From: Sporomusa acidovorans
GTDB lineage: Bacteria > Bacillota > Negativicutes > Sporomusales > Sporomusaceae
Length of the DNA stretch: 64,000 nucleotides
Direction: 5' to 3' (one strand)
Assembly: GCF_002257695.2 (NCBI RefSeq)
Contig: NZ_CP155571.1
Notes under the pieces: model-generated
Seen by the model: the letters and a program-made list of their open reading frames with translations, nothing else
Told to the model about the DNA's origin: nothing
Database searches by the model: none
Program-made: the position numbers and the translations under genes
In this document: piece after piece, positions 26,053-35,489 of the stretch
Layout of the letters: each line of letters begins with the position of its first letter
Numbering within the stretch: position 1 is the stretch's first letter

Positions 26053-27471
26053 ATGGGACTTGAACTTACGGCGCTGCACTATGTCTATGTACTGTTTGTG
26101 TTTTTAATCTTAGGGGTCATGGTAAAGCGACGTGACACATCCCTACTATGTATTGTCGGAATTTTTGTCATTGGTTTCATGGTGACAGGATCAATTTATC
26201 AGGCAATTAGCGGCATATTTAATAGTTTTGTATATGCTGCCACTGAATTGATGGATACTATTTTAATTATTTCCATCATTGTTGCTATGAGTAAGGTGCT
26301 TTATGTCACAGGCATTAACGCAGCTATGGTCGCACCGATAACTAAGCTTATCTGTACGCCGTCTCAAGCATATTGGATTACAGGTTTAGTCATGTTGATT
26401 ATGTCCTGGTTCTTTTGGCCTTCGCCATCGGTGGCGTTAGTGGGAGCCGTACTTTTTCCGGTAGCAGTGAAAGCGGGGTTGCCTCCTTTGGGGGTCGCAA
26501 TGGCGATGAACTTATTTGGCCACGGGATTGCACTGTCTGGCGATTTCGTTATTCAGGGAGCACCCAAACTGACGGCGGCAGCCGCCGGAATTCCCGTGAA
26601 AAGTGTTGTTAGTGCCAGTGTGCCGTTAGTTTTCGTTATGGGCTTGGTTACCACAGTTACCGCTTACTGGCTGTTAATACGGCAGATGCGGCAGGAAAAT
26701 ATGGCCGGCAATCAGACAACCGGAGCTGATGGCGATAAGTATTTGATCGAAAAAGATGAGGAGAATACAGTACTATTTGCTGCCTTATCTGTTACCGTGA
26801 AGAATATCTTTGCTATGGCTGTGCCGATACTATTCTTTATAGATGTAATTATTATGTATACTACTGGTTTGCAAGGCGGTGATGCCACCGCATTAATTGG
26901 CGGTACGGCGGTATTTATTTTAGCGTTAATTGCTTTGGTTGCTCATAAACAACAGGGATTAGAAAAAATAACAGCCTATTTTATTGATGGTTTTAAATTT
27001 GGGTTTACGGTATTTGGCCCTGTAATTCCTATTGCGGCTTTTTTCTACTTAGGAGATAGTGGTATAACCCATATTATGGGGGAGATTTTGCCGGCAGGTT
27101 CACAAGGCTTGGTTAATGATGTCGGTCTGGCAATTGCCAGAGTAGTACCCGTTAATGCCGGAGTCAGCGCGATTACCCTGACAGTTGTAGGCGCAGTGAC
27201 AGGGTTGGATGGATCGGGCTTTTCGGGAATCTCATTAGCAGGATCTATTGCCCGGTTGTTTGCAGCAGCCATTGGTTCAGGAATTGCCACGCTAACCGCA
27301 TTAGGTCAGATTGCTGCCATATGGGTAGGGGGAGGAACCTTAATCCCCTGGGCGTTACTGCCGGCAGCCGCAATTTGCGGCGTGAATCCATTTGACCTTG
27401 CAAGACAGAACTTAGTACCGGTATTATGCGGGCTAATCACAACTACAATCGTCGCTATGTTTTTAATTTAA
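26053..27471 (+). CDS. Multi-pass membrane permease of unknown substrate
   Basis: 472 residues with roughly 11-12 hydrophobic segments. Internal features include MSWFFWPSPSVALVGAVLFPVAVKAGLPPLGVAMAMNLFGHGIALSGDF, and near the C-terminus small-residue-rich helices such as TLTVVGAVTGLDGSGFSGIS. The layout suggests an ion-transporter-superfamily carboxylate permease (GntP, DcuC or CitMHS-like), but I cannot name the family. GGGGAGG precedes the ATG. A hydrophilic loop of ~45 residues follows the sixth segment. Neighbours (crcB upstream, pfkA downstream) give no substrate clue. Confidence 0.7.
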   Translation: MGLELTALHYVYVLFVFLILGVMVKRRDTSLLCIVGIFVIGFMVTGSIYQAISGIFNSFVYAATELMDTILIISIIVAMSKVLYVTGINAAMVAPITKLICTPSQAYWITGLVMLIMSWFFWPSPSVALVGAVLFPVAVKAGLPPLGVAMAMNLFGHGIALSGDFVIQGAPKLTAAAAGIPVKSVVSASVPLVFVMGLVTTVTAYWLLIRQMRQENMAGNQTTGADGDKYLIEKDEENTVLFAALSVTVKNIFAMAVPILFFIDVIIMYTTGLQGGDATALIGGTAVFILALIALVAHKQQGLEKITAYFIDGFKFGFTVFGPVIPIAAFFYLGDSGITHIMGEILPAGSQGLVNDVGLAIARVVPVNAGVSAITLTVVGAVTGLDGSGFSGISLAGSIARLFAAAIGSGIATLTALGQIAAIWVGGGTLIPWALLPAAAICGVNPFDLARQNLVPVLCGLITTTIVAMFLI

Positions 27472-27616
27472 TTTTCTTTTGTGTTTATCAGGTGATATTC
27501 TTAAAGAAGGGCAAAGTGTCTGTTGATGGCTTAGCGAAAATTAGCTACCCGTCAAGGTGCACTGAGCGTTTAGACGAATGCGATAATTTTGATTTATTTT
27601 GAGAGGCAGGGATAGT

Positions 27617-28576
27617 GTGAAAAAAATAGCAGTAATAACGAGTGGTGGCGACTGTCCGGGAATGAATGCAGCTATCCGGGCCGTAGTTCGCGTAGCGATG
27701 GCCAACCAGATTGAAGTTTGGGGAATAAAAAACGGCTATGCTGGTATGATTGCCAATGACATGACACAATTAGATTCACGTTCTGTCGGTGATATTATTC
27801 ATAAAGGCGGCACCTTTTTGGGAACAGCCCGCAGTGAAGAGTTTAAAACTTTGACAGGACGGCAAAAGGCCGTAGCCAATCTACAGGCACATGGGATTGA
27901 GGGACTTGTAGTTATTGGCGGTGACGGTTCGCTTACAGGAGCAAAACTGTTGGCCGAACTGGGAATTAAATTTGTCGGGTTACCGGGAACGATTGATAAT
28001 GATATCTGGGGCACTGATTATACGATTGGTTTTGATACAGCCGTAAATACAGCCCTTGATGCCATAAATAAATTGCGGGATACCGCTTCTGCTCACGGAC
28101 GGGTTATGCTGGTTGAGGTAATGGGGCGGGCTTGTGGCTGGATTGCTCTTACGGCAGGACTGGCAGGTGGAGCAGAAATTATTCTTATTCCGGAACAGCC
28201 ATTTTCCTCCGAAAATATTTGCAGGCAGTTGTTGGAGTCGCGAGCTAAAGGAAAACAATACAGTATTGTAGTTGTAGCAGAAGGGGCAGGGAGTGCCATC
28301 GATCTTGGTAAAGTTATTTCCGCTAAGACAGGGTTAGAGACACGGGTATCTGTTCTGGGACATATTCAGCGCGGCGGGGCGCCTACCGTATCTGACCGAC
28401 TGTTGGCTAGCCGTTTGGCGGAAAGAGCCGTTAGGGATCTTTTACAAGGCAAATCAGATATTATGATTGGTTATCGGAACAACCAGTGTGTGGAAGTCCC
28501 AATAACAGACGCTATCAGTAAGAAAAAGGACATTGACCCGGAGTTATACCGGTTGTCAGATGTTTTGTCACAATAA
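27617..28576 (+). CDS. pfkA: ATP-dependent 6-phosphofructokinase
   Basis: 319 residues, the normal length of bacterial PfkA. It phosphorylates fructose 6-phosphate at C1 in glycolysis. Visible sites: ATP-loop TSGGDCPGMNAAIR at 9-22, GGDGSLTGA, the catalytic TIDNDI segment (catalytic Asp), MEVMGR and HIQRGG. Gly and Asp in the GGDGS position fit ATP rather than pyrophosphate use. GTG 27617 has GGGA five bases upstream; upstream codons of the same frame lack family similarity. A strong terminator follows, so it is probably monocistronic. Confidence 0.95.
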   Translation: MKKIAVITSGGDCPGMNAAIRAVVRVAMANQIEVWGIKNGYAGMIANDMTQLDSRSVGDIIHKGGTFLGTARSEEFKTLTGRQKAVANLQAHGIEGLVVIGGDGSLTGAKLLAELGIKFVGLPGTIDNDIWGTDYTIGFDTAVNTALDAINKLRDTASAHGRVMLVEVMGRACGWIALTAGLAGGAEIILIPEQPFSSENICRQLLESRAKGKQYSIVVVAEGAGSAIDLGKVISAKTGLETRVSVLGHIQRGGAPTVSDRLLASRLAERAVRDLLQGKSDIMIGYRNNQCVEVPITDAISKKKDIDPELYRLSDVLSQ

Positions 28577-28580
28577 TAGA

Positions 28581-28620
28581 AACCCGCATTTATTTCCAGG
28601 GAAATAAATGCGGGTTTTTG
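28581..28620 (+). terminator. pfkA terminator
   Basis: A perfect 16-bp stem from AACCCGCATTTATTTC and its complement with a 4-base loop, then TTTTTG. Confidence 0.93.
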
Positions 28621-28830
28621 TCTATAGCCGGACGATGGCAGGCTGGATCCGTCGAACCAGAGAAAAAGGTATAATTTGTATCTCACTGAGAGAATCAAAA
28701 ATGTAATGTCCAGCATTTCATGGACCCTGACTTATTTGTTCTTGCCATAAGACTGAATTCTATATAGTATATAATTATTGGTATTTCAATCGGGTTTACT
28801 TGGATACCTGGACAGGGAGTGAGATTGACA

Positions 28831-30306
28831 ATGTGGTTTGGTAAAAATAAAGCGATTGAGAAATTGAATGCAGTGATGACAAGCTATTTACATGGTGATA
28901 TGTCAGAAACGGTAACGATAAATGATTACCCAACAGAAATTCAGCCATTGGCCGGTAATATTGCCGCATTGGCCGAGATGCTGCGTGGTTTTATTCAGGA
29001 AACGCAGGTATCATCAAGCCAGGTTTCGGCAGCGGTAAATCAAGTGAATGCAGGGATTGGGCAAGCAGCCAACTTAGCTGAACAAGCGCGCCAGGAGTCT
29101 AACATTGCCGACCGGCTGTCCCAGGATATTGCCGAGGCTACAAAAAATGCCGCCAAACAAATTGACGACGTTATGTTGGCCACTCAAACAATCACCGAAG
29201 TAGCCGGTGATATTTATCAGGACAGTATCACATCCAAAAAGGCGGCCGAACAGGGGTGTCAGGCCACTGCCAAAGTGGCAGTGGCTATGGATTCTATCAG
29301 ACAGGCCTCAGCCGAAGTAGGAGAAAAAATAAGTATTCTTACCAAAATGGCCCGGGATATTGACGGCCTTCTGACTACCATCCAGGGAATGTCGGCCCAA
29401 ACCAATCTTTTGGCACTTAATGCGAGTATTGAGGCTGCCAGAGCGGGTGAACACGGGCGTGGTTTTGCAGTGGTGGCGCAGGAAATTCAAAAATTGTCAG
29501 ATGCCAGTGCCGATGCCGCGTATTCTGCTAATAAATTGTTGGCTGAAATTGACGGCGGCGTAGTATCAGCCGCTAAGGCTGCGGCAGCGGGGGCCGCTGC
29601 TGTTGAAACAGGAGCCAGGGAAATGAAGGGGGCAGACGATAGTCTGCAGGCGATTTTTGCTGCCAGTGTGCAGGTTGAAAATAAAGTAGCCGAAGCGACT
29701 GCCGCCCGGCAGAATCAACTGGCGGCAACACAGAAAACAGCCGACTTTTTAGGCCAGATTGCTAACATAGCCGGGCAAGCCGCCAGCCGCATGATGACGG
29801 TGGCGGCTTCCATTGCACAACAGGATAAACACTTGAGTAATACTCGGCAAATGGGAGATGTCTTAGCGAAGGTTGCGGATAGCTTGGTTGCAACTACCGG
29901 CAAAATCACCCTTATCGATATGAATAGCGGCCGGCAGGCGGAGCTTGATGAAAAAATTGCCAAATTACATACCTTACTTGCCCGGGTAGTAAAGGATGAA
30001 CGTATCAAGTCGCTGGATTTTTCTAACCATACCGAAGTTTTAAAAGATCTTATGGCTAAAAATCCTGAACTTGAGGCTGCCTGGACGAATCTTCCGGATG
30101 GGCAATTTGTTGTTTCGTTGCCGCCTGCCGGAATTGCCAACGCCCAAACGAGAATGTGGTTTAAGCAGGCACTGCAAGGTGAGTTCTATGTATCAGAGAT
30201 ATATGTTTCCGCGATATCTCACCAGCCGTGTTTGACCATTTCTTTGGCAATTACGGGTGATCATGAAAATATAACCGGCGTGCTTGGGGTTGATTTACGT
30301 CTATAA
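28831..30306 (+). CDS. Cytoplasmic chemoreceptor with C-terminal Cache-like sensor
   Basis: About 491 residues and no membrane segment. After a short N-terminal part (~40 residues) comes a methyl-accepting signalling coiled coil whose tip reads MSAQTNLLALNASIEAARAGE and FAVVAQEIQKL, near residues 190-225. The last ~130 residues look like a PDC/Cache sensor: LVATTGKITLIDM, WTNLPDGQFVVSLPP, MWFKQALQGEFYVSEIYVSA and ITGVLGVDLRL. Sensor domains normally precede the signalling part and are periplasmic; here the sensor is last and cytosolic. ATG 28831 is chosen because residues before it are not conserved in style; TTG 28825 is an alternative. Confidence 0.85.
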   Translation: MWFGKNKAIEKLNAVMTSYLHGDMSETVTINDYPTEIQPLAGNIAALAEMLRGFIQETQVSSSQVSAAVNQVNAGIGQAANLAEQARQESNIADRLSQDIAEATKNAAKQIDDVMLATQTITEVAGDIYQDSITSKKAAEQGCQATAKVAVAMDSIRQASAEVGEKISILTKMARDIDGLLTTIQGMSAQTNLLALNASIEAARAGEHGRGFAVVAQEIQKLSDASADAAYSANKLLAEIDGGVVSAAKAAAAGAAAVETGAREMKGADDSLQAIFAASVQVENKVAEATAARQNQLAATQKTADFLGQIANIAGQAASRMMTVAASIAQQDKHLSNTRQMGDVLAKVADSLVATTGKITLIDMNSGRQAELDEKIAKLHTLLARVVKDERIKSLDFSNHTEVLKDLMAKNPELEAAWTNLPDGQFVVSLPPAGIANAQTRMWFKQALQGEFYVSEIYVSAISHQPCLTISLAITGDHENITGVLGVDLRL

Positions 30307-30307
30307 G

Positions 30308-30643
30308 TTACATGACAAGCACTAATAACATTTTAAAATTTTCTACAGCGTCTAAGGCATGAGGCACTTCAGCCGGCATAACAACAACTTGTCCGGTAGT
30401 TGCCGTGATTTCTTCACTGCCAACGGTAATACTGGCTTTGCCGTCAAGAATATAGACCATGGCATCACCAGGGGCGGAATGACTGCTGATGGCTTCGCCT
30501 TTAGCGAAGGCAAACAATGTCATACTAAGCGTTTTATTTTGCGATAACGTCAGGCTGACTACTTTGCCGGGTTGATAGTCGACCAGATTGACCATCTCCA
30601 GGGCTTTACCAAACTCAATATTTTTGATAAATTGTTTTTCCAT
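30308..30643 (-). CDS. Small cupin-domain protein
   Basis: 111 residues, one double-stranded beta-helix. Motifs typical of cupins are visible: ISSHSAPGDAMVYILDGKASI (metal-site region; the usual second His is replaced) and GQVVVMPAEVPHALDAVENFKMLLV. AGGAGG precedes the ATG. It runs convergent to the chemoreceptor, with only two bases between the stops. Cupins of this size bind small ligands or protect against stress; function unknown. Confidence 0.85.
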   Translation of the reverse strand: MEKQFIKNIEFGKALEMVNLVDYQPGKVVSLTLSQNKTLSMTLFAFAKGEAISSHSAPGDAMVYILDGKASITVGSEEITATTGQVVVMPAEVPHALDAVENFKMLLVLVM

Positions 30644-30731
30644 GTTAACCTCCTGATAAAATTTTGTATTTAGCTTGTCATAAGTTTACCAAATCAATGG
30701 TAAACAGGCTGTGATTAAGGTCACAGTTTTC

Positions 30732-30761
30732 AAAAAAACAGGCCGTATGGCCTGTTTTTTT
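30732..30761. terminator. Bidirectional terminator
   Basis: AAAAAAACAGGCC-GTAT-GGCCTGTTTTTTT. On the minus strand it follows the 95-residue hypothetical gene. Confidence 0.85.
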
Positions 30762-30778
30762 GTGTGTGCATCCAGCGC

Positions 30779-31066
30779 TTAGCGGACATCATCATTCAAG
30801 TCCAATGTTCCGTCCTCTGAAACCCGGGCGTTAAGGCTTACCTTCTCTTCGTGCCCCCACAACATTCTGGCTACCAAGCTGTTGGTGGCATGCTTATTGC
30901 CCGGCTTTAGTTTTTCTGTTCGCAGGGAATCCTCGGTGGCATCAAGACTAGTGTCCTGGTATACCGCATTAGCATTATCAATATCGGGTCCTTCTTGAAA
31001 AGTGGGTTTATTCGCAGCAGTTGATGTTTTTGTTTCAGTTTGCGCATTGGTATTCATAGTTTCCAT
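30779..31066 (-). CDS. Small hydrophilic hypothetical protein
   Basis: 95 residues, acidic and polar, with no membrane segment and no Cys. The first ~30 residues are Thr/Asn/Gln-rich and probably disordered; the end reads VSLNARVSEDGTLDLNDDVR. TAGGAGGAATTTAC precedes the ATG, a strong ribosome site, so it is very likely a real gene. It has its own terminator. I recognise no family. A spore or stress protein is possible but unsupported. Confidence 0.7.
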   Translation of the reverse strand: METMNTNAQTETKTSTAANKPTFQEGPDIDNANAVYQDTSLDATEDSLRTEKLKPGNKHATNSLVARMLWGHEEKVSLNARVSEDGTLDLNDDVR

Positions 31067-31209
31067 GTAAATTCCTCCTAACTGAATCAGGTTTATTTGA
31101 AGTTAGCGTATCCGATGAATCCGTGTGCCATACATACTTTTTCAGTTTGTGACAATTGTTTGCCATTGCGCATATTTATAAGCATGCGAATCAATGTGAG
31201 GGCAGAGCC

Positions 31210-31253
31210 GCCTGTGCAGCGCGCCAGAGAGCTGGCGGCGTAGTGACACAGGC
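31210..31253 (+). promoter_or_regulatory. Structured leader upstream of asparagine synthase
   Basis: Outer stem GCCTGTG (31210-31216) with CACAGGC (31247-31253), and inner stem CGCCAG-AGAG-CTGGCG... at 31222-31237. It lies 26 bases before the ATG and has no U-run. No T-box or known riboswitch core is seen. Confidence 0.4.
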
Positions 31254-31278
31254 TATTCTTTTAGGGAGATGATCGTAC

Positions 31279-33123
31279 ATGTGTGGGATTGCTGGATGGA
31301 TTGACTGGGAACAAAATCTTGCGAAAAAAAGCCATATCCTGTCCGCTATGGTTGAGACGCTGGCAGCGCGCGGGCCGGATGCGCAGGGAGCCTATATTAC
31401 AACTCATGCGGCTCTAGGACACCGCCGGCTTAGTGTCATTGATCCGGTAGGGGGCGCCCAGCCCATGATCCGCTACCGTGGGGATCAAAAATATGTTATT
31501 ACTTATAACGGAGAATTGTACAATACGCCCGAACTGCAGCAAGAACTTGAGGAACGGGGTTATACGTTCACCACCCACTGCGATACGGAAGTGTTGCTGG
31601 TGGCATTTATTGAGTGGGGAGCAGCCTGTGTTGAAAAATTTAATGGAATCTATGCCTTTGGGATATGGGATGAAAAAAACCAAAGCCTATTTTTGGCACG
31701 TGACCGTATTGGTGTAAAGCCGCTGTTTTATGCTGAACGCGGAAACAGTTTTATTTTTGGCTCTGAGCTCAAAACCTTATTGGCCAATCCGCTGGTACGA
31801 CCGGAAATTGATGAAGAGGGATTAGCTGAAGTATTTATGCTGGGGCCGGCCCGTACGCCGGGAAACGGAGTATTTCGTGATGTCCGGGAGTTAAAGCCCG
31901 GTTATTCCCTGATATATAACCGGCAGGGAAAGATGATAAAACAATATTGGGCGCTGGAGTCCAAGCCGCATACGGACGACTTTTCAACGACCAAGGCTAA
32001 AGTCAGAGAGCTTTTGATCGACGCTGCCAGCAGGCAATTGGTATCCGATGTTCCCATTTGTACCCTACTGTCCGGCGGACTTGACTCCAGTGCGCTGACG
32101 GCGCTGGCCGCTATGTCCTATAAACGGTCAGGGCTGGGTAAACTGGACACTTATTCCGTCGACTATGTGGACAACGAATTATATTTTAAGGCTAGCAGCT
32201 TCCAGCCGAATGCGGATGCACCCTGGGTTACCTGCGTATCCGACCATTTTGATACCAGTCATCATACCATTTTATTAGATACTCCCGAACTGGCGGCGAG
32301 TCTGAGACCGGCAGCATTGGCCCGGGATTTGCCGGGGATGGCGGATATCGACACCTCGCTGTATTTATTCTGTCGCGAAATTAAAAAAGGGGCGACAGTA
32401 GCCCTATCCGGAGAATGCGCGGATGAAATCTTTGGCGGGTACCCTTGGTTTCAACGGGAACATATGATTAATGCCACAACTTTCCCCTGGTCCCCTAATC
32501 CTGAAATCCGTATTCCCTGGCTTAACTCCGCGGTTCAGGAGAGAATTAAACCTGCCGAATACGTAGCGCAGCGCTATAGTGACGCTTTGGCTGAAGTGCC
32601 GCACTTGCCGGGAGAAGAGAAACGCTCAGCCAGAATGCGGGAAATATTTTACCTTAGCCTTACCCGTTTTATGCCGACACTGCTGGATCGCAAAGACCGG
32701 ATGAGTATGGCGTTTGGTTTGGAAGTTCGCGTACCTTTCTGTGATCATAGGATTGTTGACTATGTTTGGAATGTTCCCTGGGACATGAAAAATGCGCAAA
32801 ACAGGGAAAAGGGACTACTTCGGTATGCCCTGGAAGGTATTCTGCCGGAAAATGTTTTGTGGAGAAAGAAGAGCCCCTATCCCAAAACGCATAATCCGGC
32901 CTATACAAGAGCTGTTGTAACTGAGGCTCTCCGCGTTTTAAACCAGGAATCATCACCACTCAAGCAGGTTCTTAATATTAATAAACTTAGAGAAATAGCC
33001 AGTGCGGATTTATCTGCTTCCAATATACCTTGGTTTGGTCAATTAATGAGCGGGCCGCAGCTTTTTGCCTATCTAATTCAAGCTGATCATTGGCTGCGTG
33101 AGTACAAAGTAAAAATAGTATGA
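31279..33123 (+). CDS. asnB: Glutamine-hydrolysing asparagine synthase
   Basis: 614 residues, typical of AsnB. Cys2 (MCGIAGW) is the glutaminase nucleophile; RGPDAQGAY, GHRRLSVID and YNGELYN complete the N-terminal glutaminase domain. LLSGGLDSSAL near residue 265 is the pyrophosphate loop of the synthetase domain, and SGECADEIFGGYPWF follows. It converts aspartate plus glutamine to asparagine with ATP. GGGAG precedes the ATG. It is monocistronic by appearance. Related enzymes amidate peptides or cell-wall precursors, so a role other than free asparagine synthesis cannot be ruled out. Confidence 0.93.
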   Translation: MCGIAGWIDWEQNLAKKSHILSAMVETLAARGPDAQGAYITTHAALGHRRLSVIDPVGGAQPMIRYRGDQKYVITYNGELYNTPELQQELEERGYTFTTHCDTEVLLVAFIEWGAACVEKFNGIYAFGIWDEKNQSLFLARDRIGVKPLFYAERGNSFIFGSELKTLLANPLVRPEIDEEGLAEVFMLGPARTPGNGVFRDVRELKPGYSLIYNRQGKMIKQYWALESKPHTDDFSTTKAKVRELLIDAASRQLVSDVPICTLLSGGLDSSALTALAAMSYKRSGLGKLDTYSVDYVDNELYFKASSFQPNADAPWVTCVSDHFDTSHHTILLDTPELAASLRPAALARDLPGMADIDTSLYLFCREIKKGATVALSGECADEIFGGYPWFQREHMINATTFPWSPNPEIRIPWLNSAVQERIKPAEYVAQRYSDALAEVPHLPGEEKRSARMREIFYLSLTRFMPTLLDRKDRMSMAFGLEVRVPFCDHRIVDYVWNVPWDMKNAQNREKGLLRYALEGILPENVLWRKKSPYPKTHNPAYTRAVVTEALRVLNQESSPLKQVLNINKLREIASADLSASNIPWFGQLMSGPQLFAYLIQADHWLREYKVKIV

Positions 33124-33281
33124 ATGATTCCGCCGCATGGATAACAAATGCGGCGGATTTGCTATTGGTAATTGTTAGAAAGATATTTATTTCACATGTG
33201 GCTTTCGATGGCAAATAAAAGGGAATATGGTTGTAAAAAGCGAATATATTAATTAGATAAATTTATCTGCCGGAGCGAATT

Positions 33282-34550
33282 ATGTGGGCGAATTTGAAGG
33301 TAAAAATGGAAGAATTCATGCAAAAAATAAAAAGGATTAAGCGACCAAACATGAGTAAGCCGGATTTCCCCGGGATATTTGGCAAAATAAAAGCGGGCTT
33401 GGGAAGAATGGGGACAAATCTTGAGGCAAGACACTTGATCTATTTTGCCTTGATTTTGATGCCGGCTATTGTTGGGCTGGGGGCCTATTATGGGATTATG
33501 GACAGCAAAGCTAAGCTCGAGGCTGCCAACTTGCCGGAAAATCAGCTTATGCGTACGGGTGTGAATTTTACGGTCGAAGATTTTGTTAAATATGCCGGCC
33601 GGGGGAAAAAGGATATTACCGAATTATTTATTCGGGCCGGAATGTCGCCGGATTCTTACCGGAAAAATGACGGGTTTACACCGCTGCATGCCGCAGCCGC
33701 TTACGGGCGAACTACCATTGTACGTCAGCTCTTAGACAAGGGAGCTGATATAAATGCCCGGGATAAAGAAGGTCAAACACCGCTGATGAAGGCTGTTGGG
33801 AATAATCATGCCGATGTGGTGACAATTTTGCTGCAAAGAGGGGCTAACAGTTCTGCCCGGGATGGTAACGGAAATTCTGCTGTAAGTCTGGCTAAGGCAA
33901 AAAACGACCGCAGGGTGCTGGAAGCGTTAGCAAAAGCGGGAATTGGTGAAGGGCAGGAGAAAATCGTTCCCGTTTCCAATAAAAACGACAAATCTTATGC
34001 GCAAGCTGGCAAGCTGTCGAGAACCGGAACCAGCAGTGCTACAGCCCGTTCACCGGAAGCAGCGGCTGGTCCGGCAGGCCAATTTGTATTAACTTCAGGT
34101 TACGCGGGAAACATTGGTGTGGGTAAATCAATAGAGGCTTTATATCAAGAGTTCGGTAAACATGCCGTAAGCGCCGGTGAAGAATTTTTTAGTGGCAGAC
34201 TTTATCCGGTGCTCAAGGCATACGACCAAGATGACGGGGCGCTGTCGCTTGCTATTTATTTTGCTCAAAAGAAAGATAGTGAGAAAGTGGTTACTGCAAT
34301 TCATGTATTTGACAAAAAATATAAGACAGTCAGTGGTATTGGCGTAGGCGCTACCTTAGGAGAATTAAGAACAGCAGGCGAAGTGAGTTCCATAAGTTAC
34401 TCCGACGCCCTGTATGCGGTTGCGCGCGACAGAAGAATTCGCTATGAGCTTGACATCAGCGCTGACAGCCTGCCGACTGACTGGCTGAATGGCGGCGATA
34501 CCAATTCATTGCCTGATGATATGCCGATTAGGAGTATCTATATATTTTAG
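33282..34550 (+). CDS. Membrane-anchored ankyrin-repeat protein
   Basis: 422 residues. A basic N-terminal tail (~45 residues, KIKRIKRPNMSKPDFPG) precedes one membrane segment (LIYFALILMPAIVGLGAYYGIM, ~53-74). Next comes a short linker and about three ankyrin repeats (~125-225: DGFTPLHAAAAYGRTTIVRQ, EGQTPLMKAVGNNHADVVTI, GNSAVSLAKAKNDRRVLEAL). The remaining ~150 residues form an unrecognised domain containing NIGVGKSIEALYQEFGKHAV. The topology suggests ankyrins outside the cytoplasmic membrane. GGAG precedes the ATG. Flanked by terminator-like hairpins, so probably monocistronic. Binding partner unknown. Confidence 0.8.
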   Translation: MWANLKVKMEEFMQKIKRIKRPNMSKPDFPGIFGKIKAGLGRMGTNLEARHLIYFALILMPAIVGLGAYYGIMDSKAKLEAANLPENQLMRTGVNFTVEDFVKYAGRGKKDITELFIRAGMSPDSYRKNDGFTPLHAAAAYGRTTIVRQLLDKGADINARDKEGQTPLMKAVGNNHADVVTILLQRGANSSARDGNGNSAVSLAKAKNDRRVLEALAKAGIGEGQEKIVPVSNKNDKSYAQAGKLSRTGTSSATARSPEAAAGPAGQFVLTSGYAGNIGVGKSIEALYQEFGKHAVSAGEEFFSGRLYPVLKAYDQDDGALSLAIYFAQKKDSEKVVTAIHVFDKKYKTVSGIGVGATLGELRTAGEVSSISYSDALYAVARDRRIRYELDISADSLPTDWLNGGDTNSLPDDMPIRSIYIF

Positions 34551-34640
34551 ATCACTTTCTCGTTGACAACCCGGATGCTGGTATGCTAATATTTCAATAT
34601 ACCTTTTATACGGATACTACTTGGGCTGATTAGACAACTA

Positions 34641-34690
34641 AAGGCCAAAGAATTGCTCTAAAGGGCATTTCTTTGGCCTTTTTATTTTTA
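34641..34690 (+). terminator. Terminator after the ankyrin gene
   Basis: AAGGCCAAAG and CTTTGGCCTT form a perfect 10-bp stem at 34641 and 34671, followed by TTTTATTTTT. Confidence 0.85.
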
Positions 34691-34771
34691 ACAATAAACT
34701 TTTGCAATTTAAATAGGTTGAGTGTAGTTACAAAGGTCTAAGGTGCGGTTAGCGTCCTTAGTCTTACCTGC

Positions 34772-34810
34772 AAAAATAACTTCGTGTCATCGGCGCGAAG
34801 TTATTTTTTT
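34772..34810. terminator. Second terminator-like hairpin
   Basis: AAAAATAACTTCG with CGAAGTTATTTTTTT, 13-base loop. It is preceded by another inverted repeat, CTAAGG..CCTTAG, at 34739-34762. No gene lies between this and the previous terminator, so it may end a short untranslated RNA. Confidence 0.6.
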
Positions 34811-34936
34811 AGACAGGAAGCGGTGTACGTATGAAGATAGTCTAAATATTTTTTCAATGAGGCAGGAATGAAAAAATATTTATGGAAATATAAGGCAATG
34901 GGTAAACTAATAACAGAGAAGGGATGATAAAATAAA

Positions 34937-35098
34937 ATGAATAATCAAACGCAACCGCTATTAGTTCCTTTTACCTGTGACAAATGCGGCAAGTTATTAA
35001 CCTGGACATTGCCTGATGCCCTAGTATGTTGTAAACAGTGTGGCAAATGGATTGCAAGCAGTGATGTGAAAAAAGATAATCCGGCAATAACGGCATGA
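34937..35098 (+). CDS. Small zinc-ribbon protein
   Basis: 53 residues with a CDKCGKLL knuckle and a CCKQCGKW knuckle 17 residues later, a classic four-Cys zinc ribbon. AGAAGGGATGA lies upstream. It is too small for a known enzyme and stands alone between terminators and the tRNA pair. A regulatory or nucleic-acid-binding role would be a guess. Confidence 0.55.
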   Translation: MNNQTQPLLVPFTCDKCGKLLTWTLPDALVCCKQCGKWIASSDVKKDNPAITA

Positions 35099-35163
35099 GA
35101 TAGTTGACAAAAGAAAAATAACTATATATAATATCTATTGTGCTTAAAATTTAATCTATATAT

Positions 35164-35239
35164 TGGGGTGTCGCCAAGTTGGTAAGGCACGGGACTCTGA
35201 CTCCCGCATTCCTAGGTTCGAGTCCTAGCACCCCAGCCA
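35164..35239 (+). tRNA. tRNA-Gln(CTG)
   Basis: A 76-base cloverleaf with encoded CCA. The acceptor TGGGGTG pairs with CACCCCA, and loop CTCTGAC gives anticodon CTG. Confidence 0.93.
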
Positions 35240-35246
35240 TTATGCT

Positions 35247-35395
<149 letters not shown>

Positions 35396-35489
35396 AGTGA
35401 CACTTTTGGTGACAGCGGCTTAAAATCTTGTACTAACAAATACAAATACATACAAAGTAAATTTTTAGAATGGGAAAAATTTAAGCAGG

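Noticed and set aside
26373..26612. Alternative ORFs inside the permease and phosphofructokinase genes
   Set aside because: Shifted or antisense frames of well-supported genes.
31130..31278. T-box or amino-acid riboswitch before asparagine synthase
   Set aside because: The leader folds, but no T-box sequence (TGGN-type bulge block) or terminator with U-run is present.
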